Notes: generated by a model from the letters alone, not told the origin. Shown: positions 53,311 to 62,507, numbered from the stretch's first letter. The stretch: DNA of 64,000 bases from Thermogemmatispora carboxidivorans (GCF_000702505.1 NZ_JNIM01000001.1:3658001-3722000); one strand, 5' to 3'. Translations and numbers: made by a program.

Positions 53311-55161
53311 TCAGGCGCCCAGGGCCTCCAGCAACATATCGCCCTCTTCAGGAGAGAGTCGGCCCTCAGCGATCATGCGCAAAATCGCTTCGCGCTCGCG
53401 CTCGCGCTCAACGGCAGCAGCTGCTGCGAGATCAGGCGAGGTCTCTGCGTCTGACTGGGACTGCTCTGCTGGGGGCTGCTCTGCTGGGGGCTGCTCTGCT
53501 GGCTGCGAGCCAGGCTGCTCGGCAGAGGGGGCCGGCTCCGGCGACTCCGTTCTGGAAGCGGGCGTCGCGGACCGCATGGGAGGCATGTCTGTTCCCTCCT
53601 TTGATCCGCTCGAAGATGTCGATGAAGCTCGCCAGCGCTCTTCAGTCGATGAGGCCAGACCCAGATTGCGCAGGGCCCGCTCCACGGCCTCCATTGCCCC
53701 TGCTACCCCCTCCGCCGCAGCCCGCTGAGCCTGATCGAGCATGCGATAGAGACGTTCCGGGTCCATCTGCCACTCATGTTCCTGGAAGCGCAGGCGCACG
53801 CGCGGTCCCCCACCCTGGGGCCTGAACCGGGCAAAGCGGCGCTCCCAGGCCGCAGCCCGCTCCTGCGCACGTCGTGCTTGCTCCTCCAGCATGCGCAGTA
53901 CCTCCTCAGACCAGCGCGCGCTCGACTCCACTCCAGCCCCTGCCAGCTCGCGGGCCAGGTCTTGAGCCAGACGCGTCATCTCCCGGGCCAGCTCCTGACC
54001 CAGAGTGGTCATGGTGCGACCGAAGGCCCTCATCTCCTGCTCAAAGTCCTCCCAAGACCACAACCAGGAGCGCCAAGGTCCCTCATCGGCACGGGGATGA
54101 TCCCCACCCTGCAGGCGCAGATCGCCGCCAACGCGCAGCTCTACCTGCGCCTCTCCCGAGCCATACACCAGCGAGAGCAGGCGCGTCTCACCCTGTTCCT
54201 GGCCGAGGCCAGCACCACTGACGCTACCGCCGACCACGGCCCGCAAGGTGAGATTGGCCTGCGCCGGCAACGAGAGCACCGCATCGCCACTTACATTCAA
54301 GCGCGTGAATGAGTCTGGCGGAAAGTCCGCCTGCAACGAAAGATCGCCATCCACAGCTCCCATCTCCAGAGAGGCATGGATCTTCTTCAGGACCGCATCG
54401 GCCATCACCTGGCTCACCCTCACCTGGCCCATCACCTCGCGGCAATCGAAGTCACCACTGATACGCCCGATTTCTACCTCCCCGCTGATATCGCGCAGCA
54501 CCGCGTCGCCCTCGATGCCACCTATATAGACCTGGGCAGCGCCGAGCAGCTCCAGATCACCCCCAATCTGCCCAAGCACCACCTTCGTATCAGCCCCTCC
54601 CTGGACCAGGGCATCGCCACCAACACGCCCACAGCGTAATGAGCTGGCAACGGCAGGCAGGCGCAGATCGCCGCCAACGGAGCCGAGCAGGACCGTACTG
54701 CCGCCCTCCACAACAAGATCGCCGCTCACCGAGGACATTTCCAGCCGCTCGACATCTTTGGCCTGGCCCTCACCGATCTCGCCGCGCGCGCGCACCAGCG
54801 GCACCTCCTGCACGCGCAGATCTCCCGCGACGCGCCCGAGAATCAGCGCCTCGCTCAGACGCTTCACCGCCAGATCAGCACGCGCCTCCTCCAACTCACA
54901 GAGGCGAATGCCTTGAATGTCTCCGTCCCCAGCGAGCCAGCTCACGGAGAGAGCTGCATCTGCTGGCAGCCAGAGCGTCAGGTCACCACGACAATCGCTC
55001 AGCATCAGGCTTTCCTGGCCTTCACGCCCCAGTTCCGTCTCCAGGGCGCGGTCACTCTCGATCAGCACGCGCTGAAGCTCACCAGGACGCACCACGAGAT
55101 CGCCACTGATGCGGCCCACCCTGATTCGCGGCTGGGGTCCAACACTCACCGTTTGTCGCAT
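53311..55161 (-). CDS. DUF4097-type beta-strand repeat protein with SHOCT-like C-terminus
   Basis: The protein has 616 residues. Residues ~1-350 are a run of short beta repeats with the recurring pattern SGD(L/A)-V, GGDLxL, GDAVL (RISGDLVVRPG, SVSGDLVVEGG, SVGGDLRLPA, RVGGDALVQGG, QIGGDLELLG, GIEGDAVLRD, RISGDFDCRE), as in putative adhesin/YvlB-type beta-helices. Residues ~365-500 are helical and charged. A PPAEQ repeat linker follows, then a SHOCT-like end (ILRMIAEGRLSPEEGDMLLEAL). No signal peptide is present, so the protein is probably cytoplasmic despite the adhesin-type name. It is the last gene of the DUF2089/SHOCT-like operon. Confidence 0.75.
   Translation of the reverse strand: MRQTVSVGPQPRIRVGRISGDLVVRPGELQRVLIESDRALETELGREGQESLMLSDCRGDLTLWLPADAALSVSWLAGDGDIQGIRLCELEEARADLAVKRLSEALILGRVAGDLRVQEVPLVRARGEIGEGQAKDVERLEMSSVSGDLVVEGGSTVLLGSVGGDLRLPAVASSLRCGRVGGDALVQGGADTKVVLGQIGGDLELLGAAQVYIGGIEGDAVLRDISGEVEIGRISGDFDCREVMGQVRVSQVMADAVLKKIHASLEMGAVDGDLSLQADFPPDSFTRLNVSGDAVLSLPAQANLTLRAVVGGSVSGAGLGQEQGETRLLSLVYGSGEAQVELRVGGDLRLQGGDHPRADEGPWRSWLWSWEDFEQEMRAFGRTMTTLGQELAREMTRLAQDLARELAGAGVESSARWSEEVLRMLEEQARRAQERAAAWERRFARFRPQGGGPRVRLRFQEHEWQMDPERLYRMLDQAQRAAAEGVAGAMEAVERALRNLGLASSTEERWRASSTSSSGSKEGTDMPPMRSATPASRTESPEPAPSAEQPGSQPAEQPPAEQPPAEQSQSDAETSPDLAAAAAVEREREREAILRMIAEGRLSPEEGDMLLEALGA
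53462..53502 (-). repeat. 15-bp tandem repeat encoding PPAEQ
   Basis: Two full 15-base units (tgctctgctgggggc) and a partial third encode repeated PPAEQ in the linker of the DUF4097 protein. The period keeps the frame. Confidence 0.8.
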
Positions 55162-55337
55162 AAGGCAGCCTCCTCGGGGCGCACAAAACCCTCATACCGA
55201 GCAGAGCACCAGCCAGCGCGAGGCCGCAGTCTCCGCTCGTTCCTTTCAGATCATCTTCTGTCGAGTAAGCTGGTACCCAGGGCCTGGCTCATCGGCTTGC
55301 CAGATACGAGAGCGCCTGGCTACCTGGCGCGCCCACG

Positions 55338-55721
55338 CTAGCGCTCTTCCAGGAAAATCTCTACGCGCTCATTCTCTTCCAGATCCTGGAAATCGAGCAG
55401 GCGGCCTGTGGAAGCCTGAGCAATGGCCCGCAGCAGCTGCTCCAGGGCACTGCCACTGATCTGAGGGGCCAGACGAGTCGCCAGGCGCAGACCCACCTCG
55501 ATAAGCTCCACCGGGATCGTCACACTCGTCCGCGGACGATTCTGCAGCAGATCAGTCACACGGATATGTACCAGGCGCTGGCGTGGCCTGGCTCGCGAGG
55601 AAGGCACGGCCTCCACAGGCGAAGCCAGGGCATCGAGCAGACGAGCAGCCTCAGCGGCGCTGACCTGACCAGCCTCAACCAAACGCAGGATGCGATCGCG
55701 CTCCTCAGCGGGAACTGGCAT
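55338..55721 (-). CDS. Small SHOCT-like domain protein
   Basis: The 127-residue protein starts at ATG 55721 (MPVPAEERDRI). The N-terminal ~35 residues form a SHOCT-like helical hairpin (RILRLVEAGQVSAAEAARLLDAL), close to the C-terminal helix of the DUF4097 protein and to the end of the DUF2089 protein. The rest is mixed, with VHIRVTDLLQNRPRTSVTIPVELIEVGLRLA and a final acidic DFQDLEENERVEIFLEE segment. It overlaps the upstream DUF2089 gene by 17 bases, so translation is coupled. The shared helical motif in all three products suggests that they meet in one complex (inference). Confidence 0.7.
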   Translation of the reverse strand: MPVPAEERDRILRLVEAGQVSAAEAARLLDALASPVEAVPSSRARPRQRLVHIRVTDLLQNRPRTSVTIPVELIEVGLRLATRLAPQISGSALEQLLRAIAQASTGRLLDFQDLEENERVEIFLEER

Positions 55722-56091
55722 CTGACTGACCTCGCAGCAGGCGCATGGCCTCCTCAACCGTGATCTCGCGCGCGGCCAGGCGATCCAGAATCGTGCGCCG
55801 ATCAACACTAGAGCGAGGCTCACTCTCGGGCGGCCCCCCAAGAGCAGCTACAATCTCATCCAGGCGGCTGCGCGCCGTGTTGTAGGCAATATCCAGCTCG
55901 CCAGCCAGCTTCTGAATATTACCGCGATTCTTGACCAGGCGCTCCACAAAATCGAGCTGCTCGGGAGTAAGACGCCCAATCCACCCAAGGCTAAAACGCC
56001 CCTCGATCACTACACCGCTCTCGGGACACTCCAGGCGCGTCACGATCAGCTCTCCGCCGCTCACCGGGTCTCTGGTTATCAGCCTGTGCAT
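55705..56091 (-). CDS. DUF2089 family putative DNA-binding regulator
   Basis: The 128-residue protein starts at ATG 56091 (MHRLITRDPVSGG); the longer reading to 56145 is unlikely. The DUF2089 core reads ELIVTRLECPESGVVIEGRFSLGWIGRLTPEQLDFVERLVKNRGNIQKLAGELDIAYNTARSRLDEIVAALG, with an HTH at GNIQKLAGELDIAYNTARSRLDEI. Most family members have a Cys4 zinc ribbon at the start; here only one Cys remains. The C-terminal ~30 residues (ILDRLAAREITVEEAMRLLRG) are SHOCT-like. It is the first gene of a three-gene operon with a strong promoter and probably controls it. Confidence 0.8.
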   Translation of the reverse strand: MHRLITRDPVSGGELIVTRLECPESGVVIEGRFSLGWIGRLTPEQLDFVERLVKNRGNIQKLAGELDIAYNTARSRLDEIVAALGGPPESEPRSSVDRRTILDRLAAREITVEEAMRLLRGQSDASSR

Positions 56092-56220
56092 GCTTCTCTC
56101 TTCTTCACCGGAGCCATGATCTCGCCCCGGGCCTCCTGAATCCAATTTCCCATATGGACCACCTGGACCTGGAACCGGCCACCGGCCCAGTTCGGGAATG
56201 GCTGTGCGTTCCTGCTCATG

Positions 56221-56249
56221 ATTTTAGCACAGTCACTCAATTTCGTCAA
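56221..56249 (-). promoter_or_regulatory. Promoter of the DUF2089 operon
   Basis: The minus strand has TTGACG (56244-56249), a 17-base spacer and TAAAAT (56221-56226). Confidence 0.7.
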
Positions 56250-56347
56250 TATACATGGCAAAAATACGCCCCAAAATGGAGATATATACCATTGATGATA
56301 CCATCTCTAGACTCGCATGTCCCGAGATGAGCCAAAAGATCAACAAT

Positions 56348-56361
56348 TAAGTATTTATACT
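56348..56361 (+). promoter_or_regulatory. Third copy of the TARGTA-WWW-ATACT motif, upstream of the GT39-like gene
   Basis: TAAGTATTTATACT contains the perfect dyad AAGTAT-TT-ATACTT. It matches the two copies at 3398-3431. It lies in an AT-rich patch of the 421-base divergent region (56092-56512), which otherwise holds only the DUF2089 promoter. Confidence 0.4.
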
Positions 56362-56512
56362 TAGACAATAATCGTTACCACTTTCTACTTAACCCGTCAC
56401 AACATTGCGGAGCCGCCTGGCAGAGCCAGGCGAAAGCGACCCTGCCTATTCCTCCGGCATAGCATGCTCTTCGTCCAGCCTGGCGACTAGCTCTCTCATC
56501 AGGAGTGTAACT

Positions 56513-58269
56513 ATGGAAGACATCTATTGCTCTCATCCTAAAGCATTCTTAAGGACTTCTACTCCTGAAAGCGTCTCCCTATCGAACTCCTTCTATGAGC
56601 GAAGGTCCAGTTCCTTTATAAGGAGCCTCTCGCCTTACTGGCCTCTGCTGAGCGGTGAGGGAATCTGGACTACGTTGCTGGCCCTGGTGGCTCTGGCCCT
56701 GGGCTTGTACCATCTTGGCATGCCTAGCCTCTGGTTCGACGAATTCCTCTCGGTCTCGCGGGCCTCGCAATCGTTGCCCACGCTCTGGCGCATCATCACC
56801 ACCAGCCAGCCCAATATGATGCTCTACTATCTGCTGCTGCACGTCTGGCTCCGACTGACAGCCTTGATGGGTTTCCTGCCAACGGAAGCCATTGTGCGCC
56901 TCCCCTCGACCTGTTGCGCTGCCCTGGCTGTCGCGCTCGTCTATCTGTTGGCCCGGCGTTTCTTCAGCCGTTTCCTGGCCTGCTGTGCTGCTCTCCTCTA
57001 TCTCGTCAGCAACCTCCAACTCTTCTACGCTCAGGATGCCCGCGCCTATGGCCTTCAGCTGCTTTTTCTGACGCTCGGCTGGTACGCGCTGCTCACGGCG
57101 CTGCAGCGACCAGAGCGTTGGCGGCGCTGGCTGCCATGCTATGTTCTGGCGATGACCCTGGCGGTCTATGTCCATTTCTTCAGTCTGCTGATTTTGGGCG
57201 CTCAGGGGGGGCGCTGCTTGGCCTGCTCGTACTGCCGACGCCCTGGCGCGCGCCAACGCGCCGCCTGCTGCGTCCGCTGGCGCTGAGCCTGATGGCCATT
57301 ACGCTGTTAGTGACGCCGATGTTGATCTTGAGCCGAGTAGGGGCGCAGACGGAGTGGATTCCCATTCCGGGGCCGCGCGACCTGCTGCACCTCTTCCAGA
57401 CGTTTGCTGATCATGGACGCGTCTATCTGGCTCTGTTAACGGCTCTGAGCCTGCTGGGCCTGGGCATCGGAGTCGCCAGCCTCTCGGAACGAGGGCAGAG
57501 ACTGCTGCTGAGGCTGATGCTGCTGCTCCGCCGCTCCAGCTCTGAGGAGAGAATCGCCCGGGCCAGGCAGCAGGTGCAAGACGATCAGCAGCTGGCTGCC
57601 TTTGGTTTCGTCTTGCTATGCTGGCTGCTGATCCCCACGCTGCTGAGCTATGCCATCACCCAGGTGTCGATTCACCTCTTTCTCGATCGCTATCTGGTCT
57701 CGGTGCTGGCGGCCTTCTTCTTGCTGGCTGTGGTGGGCCTGAGCACGCTCCCCTGGCGACTGCCGCGCACAGCCCTGGCCCTGCTGCTGCTGGCGCTCGC
57801 GCTCTATCATATGCCCTACTATTATGCCCACGCCGAGCAGGAGAGCTGGCGCCCTGCCGCTTTTTGGGTAGCCGCCCACTATCAGGAGGGCGACGGACTG
57901 GTCTGCTACGATAATGGTCAGGGCTGCGCCCTGGCTTTCGAGTACTATTTCTCGCTGACGCCAACACTGGCCCATTTCGATAGCGATTCGCCCGGCGCCT
58001 TTCACTGGGTGGATTACGATCTCTTGCCCTACAACGTCGCTCGCGTTACCCTGGGTACAGAAAAGGCCAGCCAGGCGACTGATCCGTCCGCGCTGGCTGC
58101 TTACGCCAGGCACCATGCACGCCTCTTTTATGTCGTCGCACGCTTACCAAACGCGGCAGCGGTCCAGCGCGCCCAGGCCAGCGTCGCCTGGCTCTCCGCC
58201 CACTACCGCCTGCTGGCCTCTTTTGCTACCAGCACCGCTCATGTCTACCTCTTTGAGACGACAAGCTAG
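56513..58269 (+). pseudogene. GT39-like membrane glycosyltransferase with a frameshift in a G7 run
   Basis: Two frames make one polytopic GT-C protein. Frame one starts at ATG 56513 (CAGGAG upstream) and carries the catalytic-loop motif LGMPSLWFDEFLSVSRASQ, where the Asp-Glu pair is typical, then QPNMMLYYLLLHVWLRL and FYAQDARAYGLQLLFL. It runs to 57204 (YVHFFSLLILGAQ). Frame two continues GGALLGLLVLPTPW, more membrane helices and a soluble C-terminal domain to 58269. Inserting one G in the seven-G run 57205-57211 restores 585 residues without a stop. Such enzymes use polyprenol-phosphate sugars on the outer face. It may be a sequence error, a phase-variable gene or a new pseudogene. Confidence 0.82.
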
Positions 58270-58313
58270 AACCGGAGAGGCGTGACGACGCGCCAGCTCA
58301 CGTTAAACTGGCC

Positions 58314-58343
58314 TTGACAGGCCGTCACAACGGGCCGTATAAT
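58314..58343 (+). promoter_or_regulatory. Promoter of sufB
   Basis: A consensus TTGACA (58314-58319), an 18-base spacer and a perfect TATAAT (58338-58343). The spacer has an imperfect dyad (GGCCGT...ACGGGCC), which could bind a regulator. Confidence 0.7.
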
Positions 58344-58384
58344 TAGAGGAGCAAATCCGAGTGTTAGAGTAAGGATTAATCGAG

Positions 58385-58428
58385 GTGGCGCTGTTTCCTC
58401 ATGTGTGAGGCAGGGGTCTCGACGCCAC
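58385..58428 (+). other. Structured sufB leader
   Basis: In the leader, GTGGCG (58385-58390) pairs with CGCCAC (58423-58428). Inside, CCTCA (58397-58401) and TGAGG (58406-58410) form a hairpin with a TGTG loop. The ribosome-binding site follows within 10 bases. The role is unknown. Confidence 0.35.
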
Positions 58429-58444
58429 ACTGAGGTGATGTGAC

Positions 58445-59851
58445 ATGAGCACGCAAGAAATCTTCGGTACAGCCGAGCCGAGCTACACCGCTGGCTTCCA
58501 TGTACCTGAAAATTACGCCTTCAAGTCGAAGAAGGGGCTGAGCCGCGAGGTCGTTGAGCAGATCTCGGAGATGAAGGGTGAGCCTGAGTGGATGCGCCGC
58601 TTCCGTCTCAAGAGCCTCGACCTCTTTCTGAAGCGGCCTCTGCCTACCTGGGGTGCAGACCTCTCGGGGATCAACTTCGACGATATCTACTACTACATTA
58701 AGCCCGTCAGGGAACAGGGCCGCTCGTGGGACGAGGTGCCCCCCGAGATTAAGGAGACCTTCGATCGCCTGGGCATCCCAGAGGCAGAGCGCAAGTATCT
58801 GGCCGGCGTGACGGCCCAGTATGAGAGCGAGGCGGTCTATCATAAGGTCCGCGAGGATCTGGAAAAGATGGGCGTGATCTTTATGGATATGGATAGCGCC
58901 CTACGCCTCTACCCGGATCTGGTGAAGGAGTACTTCGGCACGATCGTTCCGCCTTCCGATAATAAGTTCGCTTCGCTCAATAGCGCCGTCTGGAGCGGTG
59001 GTAGCTTTGTCTATGTGCCGGAAAATGTGCGCGTGGAGATTCCTCTCCAGGCCTACTTCCGCATCAATGCCCAGAATATGGGCCAGTTCGAGCGGACGCT
59101 GATTATCGCCGAACCCGGCTCCTATGTCCACTACGTGGAGGGCTGTACAGCTCCAACCTATTCGACCGACAGCCTCCATAGCGCCGTGGTGGAGATTATC
59201 GTGAAGCGCGGCGCCCGCGTGCGCTATACGACGATCCAGAACTGGTCGAAGAACGTCTATAATCTGGTGACGAAGCGCGCTGCTGCCTACGCCGATGCGA
59301 CGATGGAGTGGGTCGATGGCAATCTGGGATCGAAGGTGACAATGAAGTACCCCGCCGTCCTGCTGATGGAACCGGGCGCGCGCGGCGATATTCTGTCAGT
59401 GGCCTTCGCTGGCGACGGTCAGCACCAGGATGCTGGCGCGAAGGTGACCCACCTGGCTCCCTATACAACTTCGCAGATTCTCTCGAAGTCGGTCTCCAAG
59501 GGCACGGGCCGCGCTTCCTATCGCGGACTGGTGCGCGTCAATCCGGAGGCCCACCATACGAAGTGCAGCGTGCGCTGCGACGCCCTGCTGCTGGATGAGC
59601 AGGCCCGCACCGATACCTATCCGACGATGCGGATCGAGAACAATGAAACGGAGATCGGCCACGAGGCTACCGTCTCGAAGGTCGGTGAGGATCAGCTCTT
59701 CTACCTGATGAGCCGCGGTCTGGACGAGTCGGAGGCCTATTCGTTGATCGTGAACGGCTTCATCGAGCCGATCACGAAGGAGCTGCCGATGGAGTACGCG
59801 GTCGAGCTGAATCGCCTCATCCAGCTGGAGATGTCGGGTAGCGTGGGTTGA
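58445..59851 (+). CDS. sufB: Fe-S cluster assembly scaffold protein SufB
   Basis: The 468-residue protein is the SufB subunit of the SufBC2D Fe-S scaffold. It has the N-terminal helical region ([37 protein letters not shown]) and the beta-helix core with [56 protein letters not shown] and [33 protein letters not shown]. The C-terminal part is [44 protein letters not shown], with the conserved Glu/His used at the SufB-SufD interface. The length is usual. No sufC, sufD, sufS or sufU gene is adjacent; the next gene is convergent. It has a strong promoter, a structured leader and a terminator, so it forms a single-gene unit. Confidence 0.96.
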   Translation: MSTQEIFGTAEPSYTAGFHVPENYAFKSKKGLSREVVEQISEMKGEPEWMRRFRLKSLDLFLKRPLPTWGADLSGINFDDIYYYIKPVREQGRSWDEVPPEIKETFDRLGIPEAERKYLAGVTAQYESEAVYHKVREDLEKMGVIFMDMDSALRLYPDLVKEYFGTIVPPSDNKFASLNSAVWSGGSFVYVPENVRVEIPLQAYFRINAQNMGQFERTLIIAEPGSYVHYVEGCTAPTYSTDSLHSAVVEIIVKRGARVRYTTIQNWSKNVYNLVTKRAAAYADATMEWVDGNLGSKVTMKYPAVLLMEPGARGDILSVAFAGDGQHQDAGAKVTHLAPYTTSQILSKSVSKGTGRASYRGLVRVNPEAHHTKCSVRCDALLLDEQARTDTYPTMRIENNETEIGHEATVSKVGEDQLFYLMSRGLDESEAYSLIVNGFIEPITKELPMEYAVELNRLIQLEMSGSVG

Positions 59852-59898
59852 TCCCCTCTGCCCAACCGACGCCCAGCACAGAGCAGAAGCTCTCAATC

Positions 59899-59933
59899 AA
59901 GGGTCATCGCCTGCCTACGGCGATGGCCCTTTT
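59899..59933 (+). terminator. Rho-independent terminator of sufB
   Basis: The stem GGGTCATCGCC (59901-59911) pairs with GGCGATGGCCC (59919-59929) with one G-T wobble and a 7-nt loop, followed by TTTT. Flanking AA/TT extends it. Confidence 0.8.
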
Positions 59934-60046
59934 GTGTCGGTCCACTCACTCCCGTCGAGCAGAGGACAAAACTCACCCCTGTGTCGGCGCTCACGAAAAG
60001 AAAGAGAGATCGCTCGCCAGCGCCAGGGAGCCGGGAGCCAGGGGAC

Positions 60047-60850
60047 TCAGGAAGTGGTGGCCTGCGGGGCAATGCCTTCAAAGACTGTGTCGATGAGCCG
60101 TTCGATGATGTCTTCGTTGAAGGGCTGTGGCTGCGAGGGCGCCAGGGGACCCAGCATGAGGTGATAGAAGAGAGGCCCGGCTACCAGATCGATGATCAAC
60201 CAGGGGTCCAGATCAGAGCGCACCTCACCGCGCTCCTGAGCCTGCCTGATCAGCTCGATAAACTGCTGTAGACGCGGCGCAAAGAGACGCTCAACAAAGG
60301 CACGATAGATCTCAGGGTTGATGTGGACTTCGCCAAGAGCGCGGAAGAGCAGCCGCTGCAGAAAAGGATTCTGTTGGATTGTCCGATAGGCCAGGGTGTA
60401 GATGGCGATGAAGTCGCGCCGCAGGTGACCGGTGTTGATGACCGGGATGTCGGTGTAGATGCGATGGGCGGCTTCTATGACCAGCTCTTCCTTTGAGGAC
60501 CAGCGACGGTAGATGGTGGCTTTGCTGACACCAGCCCGGGCCGCAACGCTCTCGATGGTCATGCCCTGATAGCCCCCTTCGGCTAGCTCTTCCAGGGTGG
60601 CCTGGAGGATGGCCATGTGAGCCTGGGCGCTCCGTGGACGCCCAGGCCGTCGCTGGGCTGATTCTAGCTCAGAGTCAGGAATAATGAGGTTGGCCATGTG
60701 AGCCTGGGCGCTCCGTGGACGCCCAGGCCGCCGTTGGGCTGATTCTAGCTCAGAGTCAGGAATAATGAGGTTGGCCATGTGAGCCTGGGCGCTCCGTGGA
60801 CGCCCAGGCCGCCGTTGGGCTGATTCTGGCTCAGAGTCAGGAATGATCAT
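60047..60850 (-). CDS. TetR family regulator with triplicated N-terminus
   Basis: The protein has 267 residues. Residues ~1-78 are three tandem copies of a 27-residue unit (M-ANLIIPDSELESAQRRPGRP-RSAQAH). The basic PGRPRSAQAH piece is the usual lead-in of TetR DNA-binding domains. The real HTH follows once (ILQATLEELAEGGYQGMTIESVAARAGVSKATIYRRWSSKEELV), then the C-terminal ligand domain with FIAIYTLAYRTIQQNPFLQRLLFRALGEV. The extra basic arms may add DNA contacts. Each unit also holds an in-frame Met, so shorter products are possible. It overlaps the end of the DHA2 efflux gene by 14 bases and is transcribed with it. It probably represses the pump through the operator at 62487. Confidence 0.9.
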   Translation of the reverse strand: MIIPDSEPESAQRRPGRPRSAQAHMANLIIPDSELESAQRRPGRPRSAQAHMANLIIPDSELESAQRRPGRPRSAQAHMAILQATLEELAEGGYQGMTIESVAARAGVSKATIYRRWSSKEELVIEAAHRIYTDIPVINTGHLRRDFIAIYTLAYRTIQQNPFLQRLLFRALGEVHINPEIYRAFVERLFAPRLQQFIELIRQAQERGEVRSDLDPWLIIDLVAGPLFYHLMLGPLAPSQPQPFNEDIIERLIDTVFEGIAPQATTS

Positions 60851-60853
60851 GAG
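60611..60853 (-). repeat. 81-bp tandem triplication in the TetR gene
   Basis: Three copies start at 60611, 60692 and 60773 with a period of exactly 81 bp. They differ by only a few bases, and the third diverges in its last ~10 bases at the gene start. The copies are in frame and very recent. Confidence 0.95.
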
Positions 60854-62462
60854 TTGGCTCTTCCTCCCTTGCCTCCATTGTAGTAGGTGACCCTGCAGGC
60901 GTCAAGTCCACTGACGGGGCTGGCTCGCTCGCTGCCCACGGCGGCAGGAAGAGCAGCGCCCCTAGACTTCCAACAATCAGGATGGCAGTGGCAACCAGGG
61001 CGCTGTGGTTGAGCGCCTCGATGAAGGCTCGACGGGCAGTCTCTATCAGAACTCCTCTGGCAGGCAGGGGAACCTGCTCAGCCGCAAGCAGGGCCTTGCC
61101 GATGGAGTCACGCACGGCATCGGCCAGGGCCAGTGGCAAGCGATTGATCTGGTCCTGCCCATCGAGCGCCCCTCGATAGAAGCTGGAGAGTACACTACCG
61201 AGGACGGCGATACCAAGCGCTCCCCCGACTTGACGGGTCGTGTCGTTGACGGCAGAGCCAACGCCAGCCCGCGCGACCGGCAGGGCATCCATAATGGCGG
61301 TGGCTGCCGGAGCCGCGGCTAACCCCAGTCCCAGACCAGTGACAAGCAGCACCAGAGCTACCAGTCCATAGCCACTGCTCCAGTTCACCACGGTCAGCAG
61401 GGCCGCACCACCCGCCGTGATAAACAGCCCTCCACTCACAGGGAGCTTGATGCCAATGCGCTCGCTGAGACGTGGAGCGACGACGGACCCGATGACCAGG
61501 GTCGGTACCAGAGGCATCAGGGCCACCCCAGCTTGTAAGGGGGTCTGACCAAGCACAAACTGGAGGTACTGCGTCAAGAGCAGAAGGGTCCCGAAGGCGA
61601 TAAAAGAGAAGAGGGTCAGGGTCAGACTGGACACAGAGAAACGCGGGTTGCGGAAAAGACGCACGTCCAGCATCGGCTTGGACGTATGGATCTCCCAAAC
61701 GGCAAAGGCAAGCAGCAGTAGCAGAGCGAGCGCCAGCGCACCCAGGATCTGCCAATCTCCCCAGCCACGCGTGGGAGCTTCAATCAGACCCCAGACCAGG
61801 GCTCCCAGGCCGCCAATGGAGAGTAGAACGCCCAAGAGGTCGAGATGGGCTTGCTCGGGATCGCGCGATTCGGGGATGATCAGCAGCGCGCCTACCAGGG
61901 CTACAAGAATGACCGGTAGGTTGATGAGAAAGATGCTGCCCCAGGCGAAGTGATCGAGCAACCAGCCACCGATAACAGGCCCAATGATGAGGCCCAGCCC
62001 GGTAAGACCAGACCAGGCGCCGATGGCTCGCCCGCGCTCAGGTCCGCTGAAGACAGCGGCAATGATCGAGAGAGTGGAGGGCATGATGAGCGCGGCCCCC
62101 AGTCCCATGACGGCGCGTGCAGCAATCAGGAGATTGGCAGAACCGGACAGCGCCGCCCAGAGCGAGCCAGCGACAAAGAGCAGCTGTCCCACCATGAGGA
62201 TAAGCCGCCGCCCATAACGGTCGCTCAGGCTACCTGCGGTGAGGAGCAGTCCGGCAAAGACCAGGGTGTAGGCGTCGACGAACCACTGGAGCTGGCTCTC
62301 CCCCGCTCCCAGAGCCCGCGCCAGCGTCGGCAGAGCCACGTTTAAGATGGTGTTGTCCATGTCAATGGCCAGGAGACTGAGACAGACAACGGCGAAGATC
62401 CACCAGCGCCGCTCGTTGACCTCCTTCTTCTGGCTCAGCTGCAGACCGCTTACGTCGTGCAT
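60837..62462 (-). CDS. DHA2-type MFS drug exporter (EmrB/QacA family)
   Basis: The 541-residue protein starts at ATG 62462, with GAGGAT six bases upstream. Fourteen hydrophobic helices and the DHA2 motifs are present: LLAIDMDNTILNVALPTLARAL in TM1 (motif D1), QWFVDAYTLVFAGLLLTAGSLSDRYGRR (motif A), and GLTGLGLIIGPVIGGWLLD (motif C, antiporter type). The C-terminus ends in a hydrophilic Glu/Thr/His tail. Proton-coupled export of cationic drugs or dyes is usual in the family; the substrate here is unknown. A palindromic operator lies just upstream, and the TetR gene overlaps its 3' end, forming a self-regulated pump operon. Confidence 0.93.
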   Translation of the reverse strand: MHDVSGLQLSQKKEVNERRWWIFAVVCLSLLAIDMDNTILNVALPTLARALGAGESQLQWFVDAYTLVFAGLLLTAGSLSDRYGRRLILMVGQLLFVAGSLWAALSGSANLLIAARAVMGLGAALIMPSTLSIIAAVFSGPERGRAIGAWSGLTGLGLIIGPVIGGWLLDHFAWGSIFLINLPVILVALVGALLIIPESRDPEQAHLDLLGVLLSIGGLGALVWGLIEAPTRGWGDWQILGALALALLLLLAFAVWEIHTSKPMLDVRLFRNPRFSVSSLTLTLFSFIAFGTLLLLTQYLQFVLGQTPLQAGVALMPLVPTLVIGSVVAPRLSERIGIKLPVSGGLFITAGGAALLTVVNWSSGYGLVALVLLVTGLGLGLAAAPAATAIMDALPVARAGVGSAVNDTTRQVGGALGIAVLGSVLSSFYRGALDGQDQINRLPLALADAVRDSIGKALLAAEQVPLPARGVLIETARRAFIEALNHSALVATAILIVGSLGALLFLPPWAASEPAPSVDLTPAGSPTTMEAREEEPTHDHS

Positions 62463-62486
62463 GCTCTGATCCTCGCTTTCAATTAC

Positions 62487-62507
62487 GATACGAAACGGTA
62501 TCGTTTC
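62487..62507 (-). promoter_or_regulatory. Overlapping palindromic operator of the pump operon
   Basis: Two perfect dyads overlap: GATAC-GAAACG-GTATC (62487-62502) and GAAACG-GTAT-CGTTTC (62492-62507). They lie 25-45 bases before the start codon. The arrangement is typical of TetR-type efflux regulators that bind as dimer pairs. Confidence 0.65.

Noticed and set aside
60611..60853. Possible CRISPR-like repeat array
   Set aside because: The repeats are 81-bp in-frame copies without spacers inside the TetR gene.
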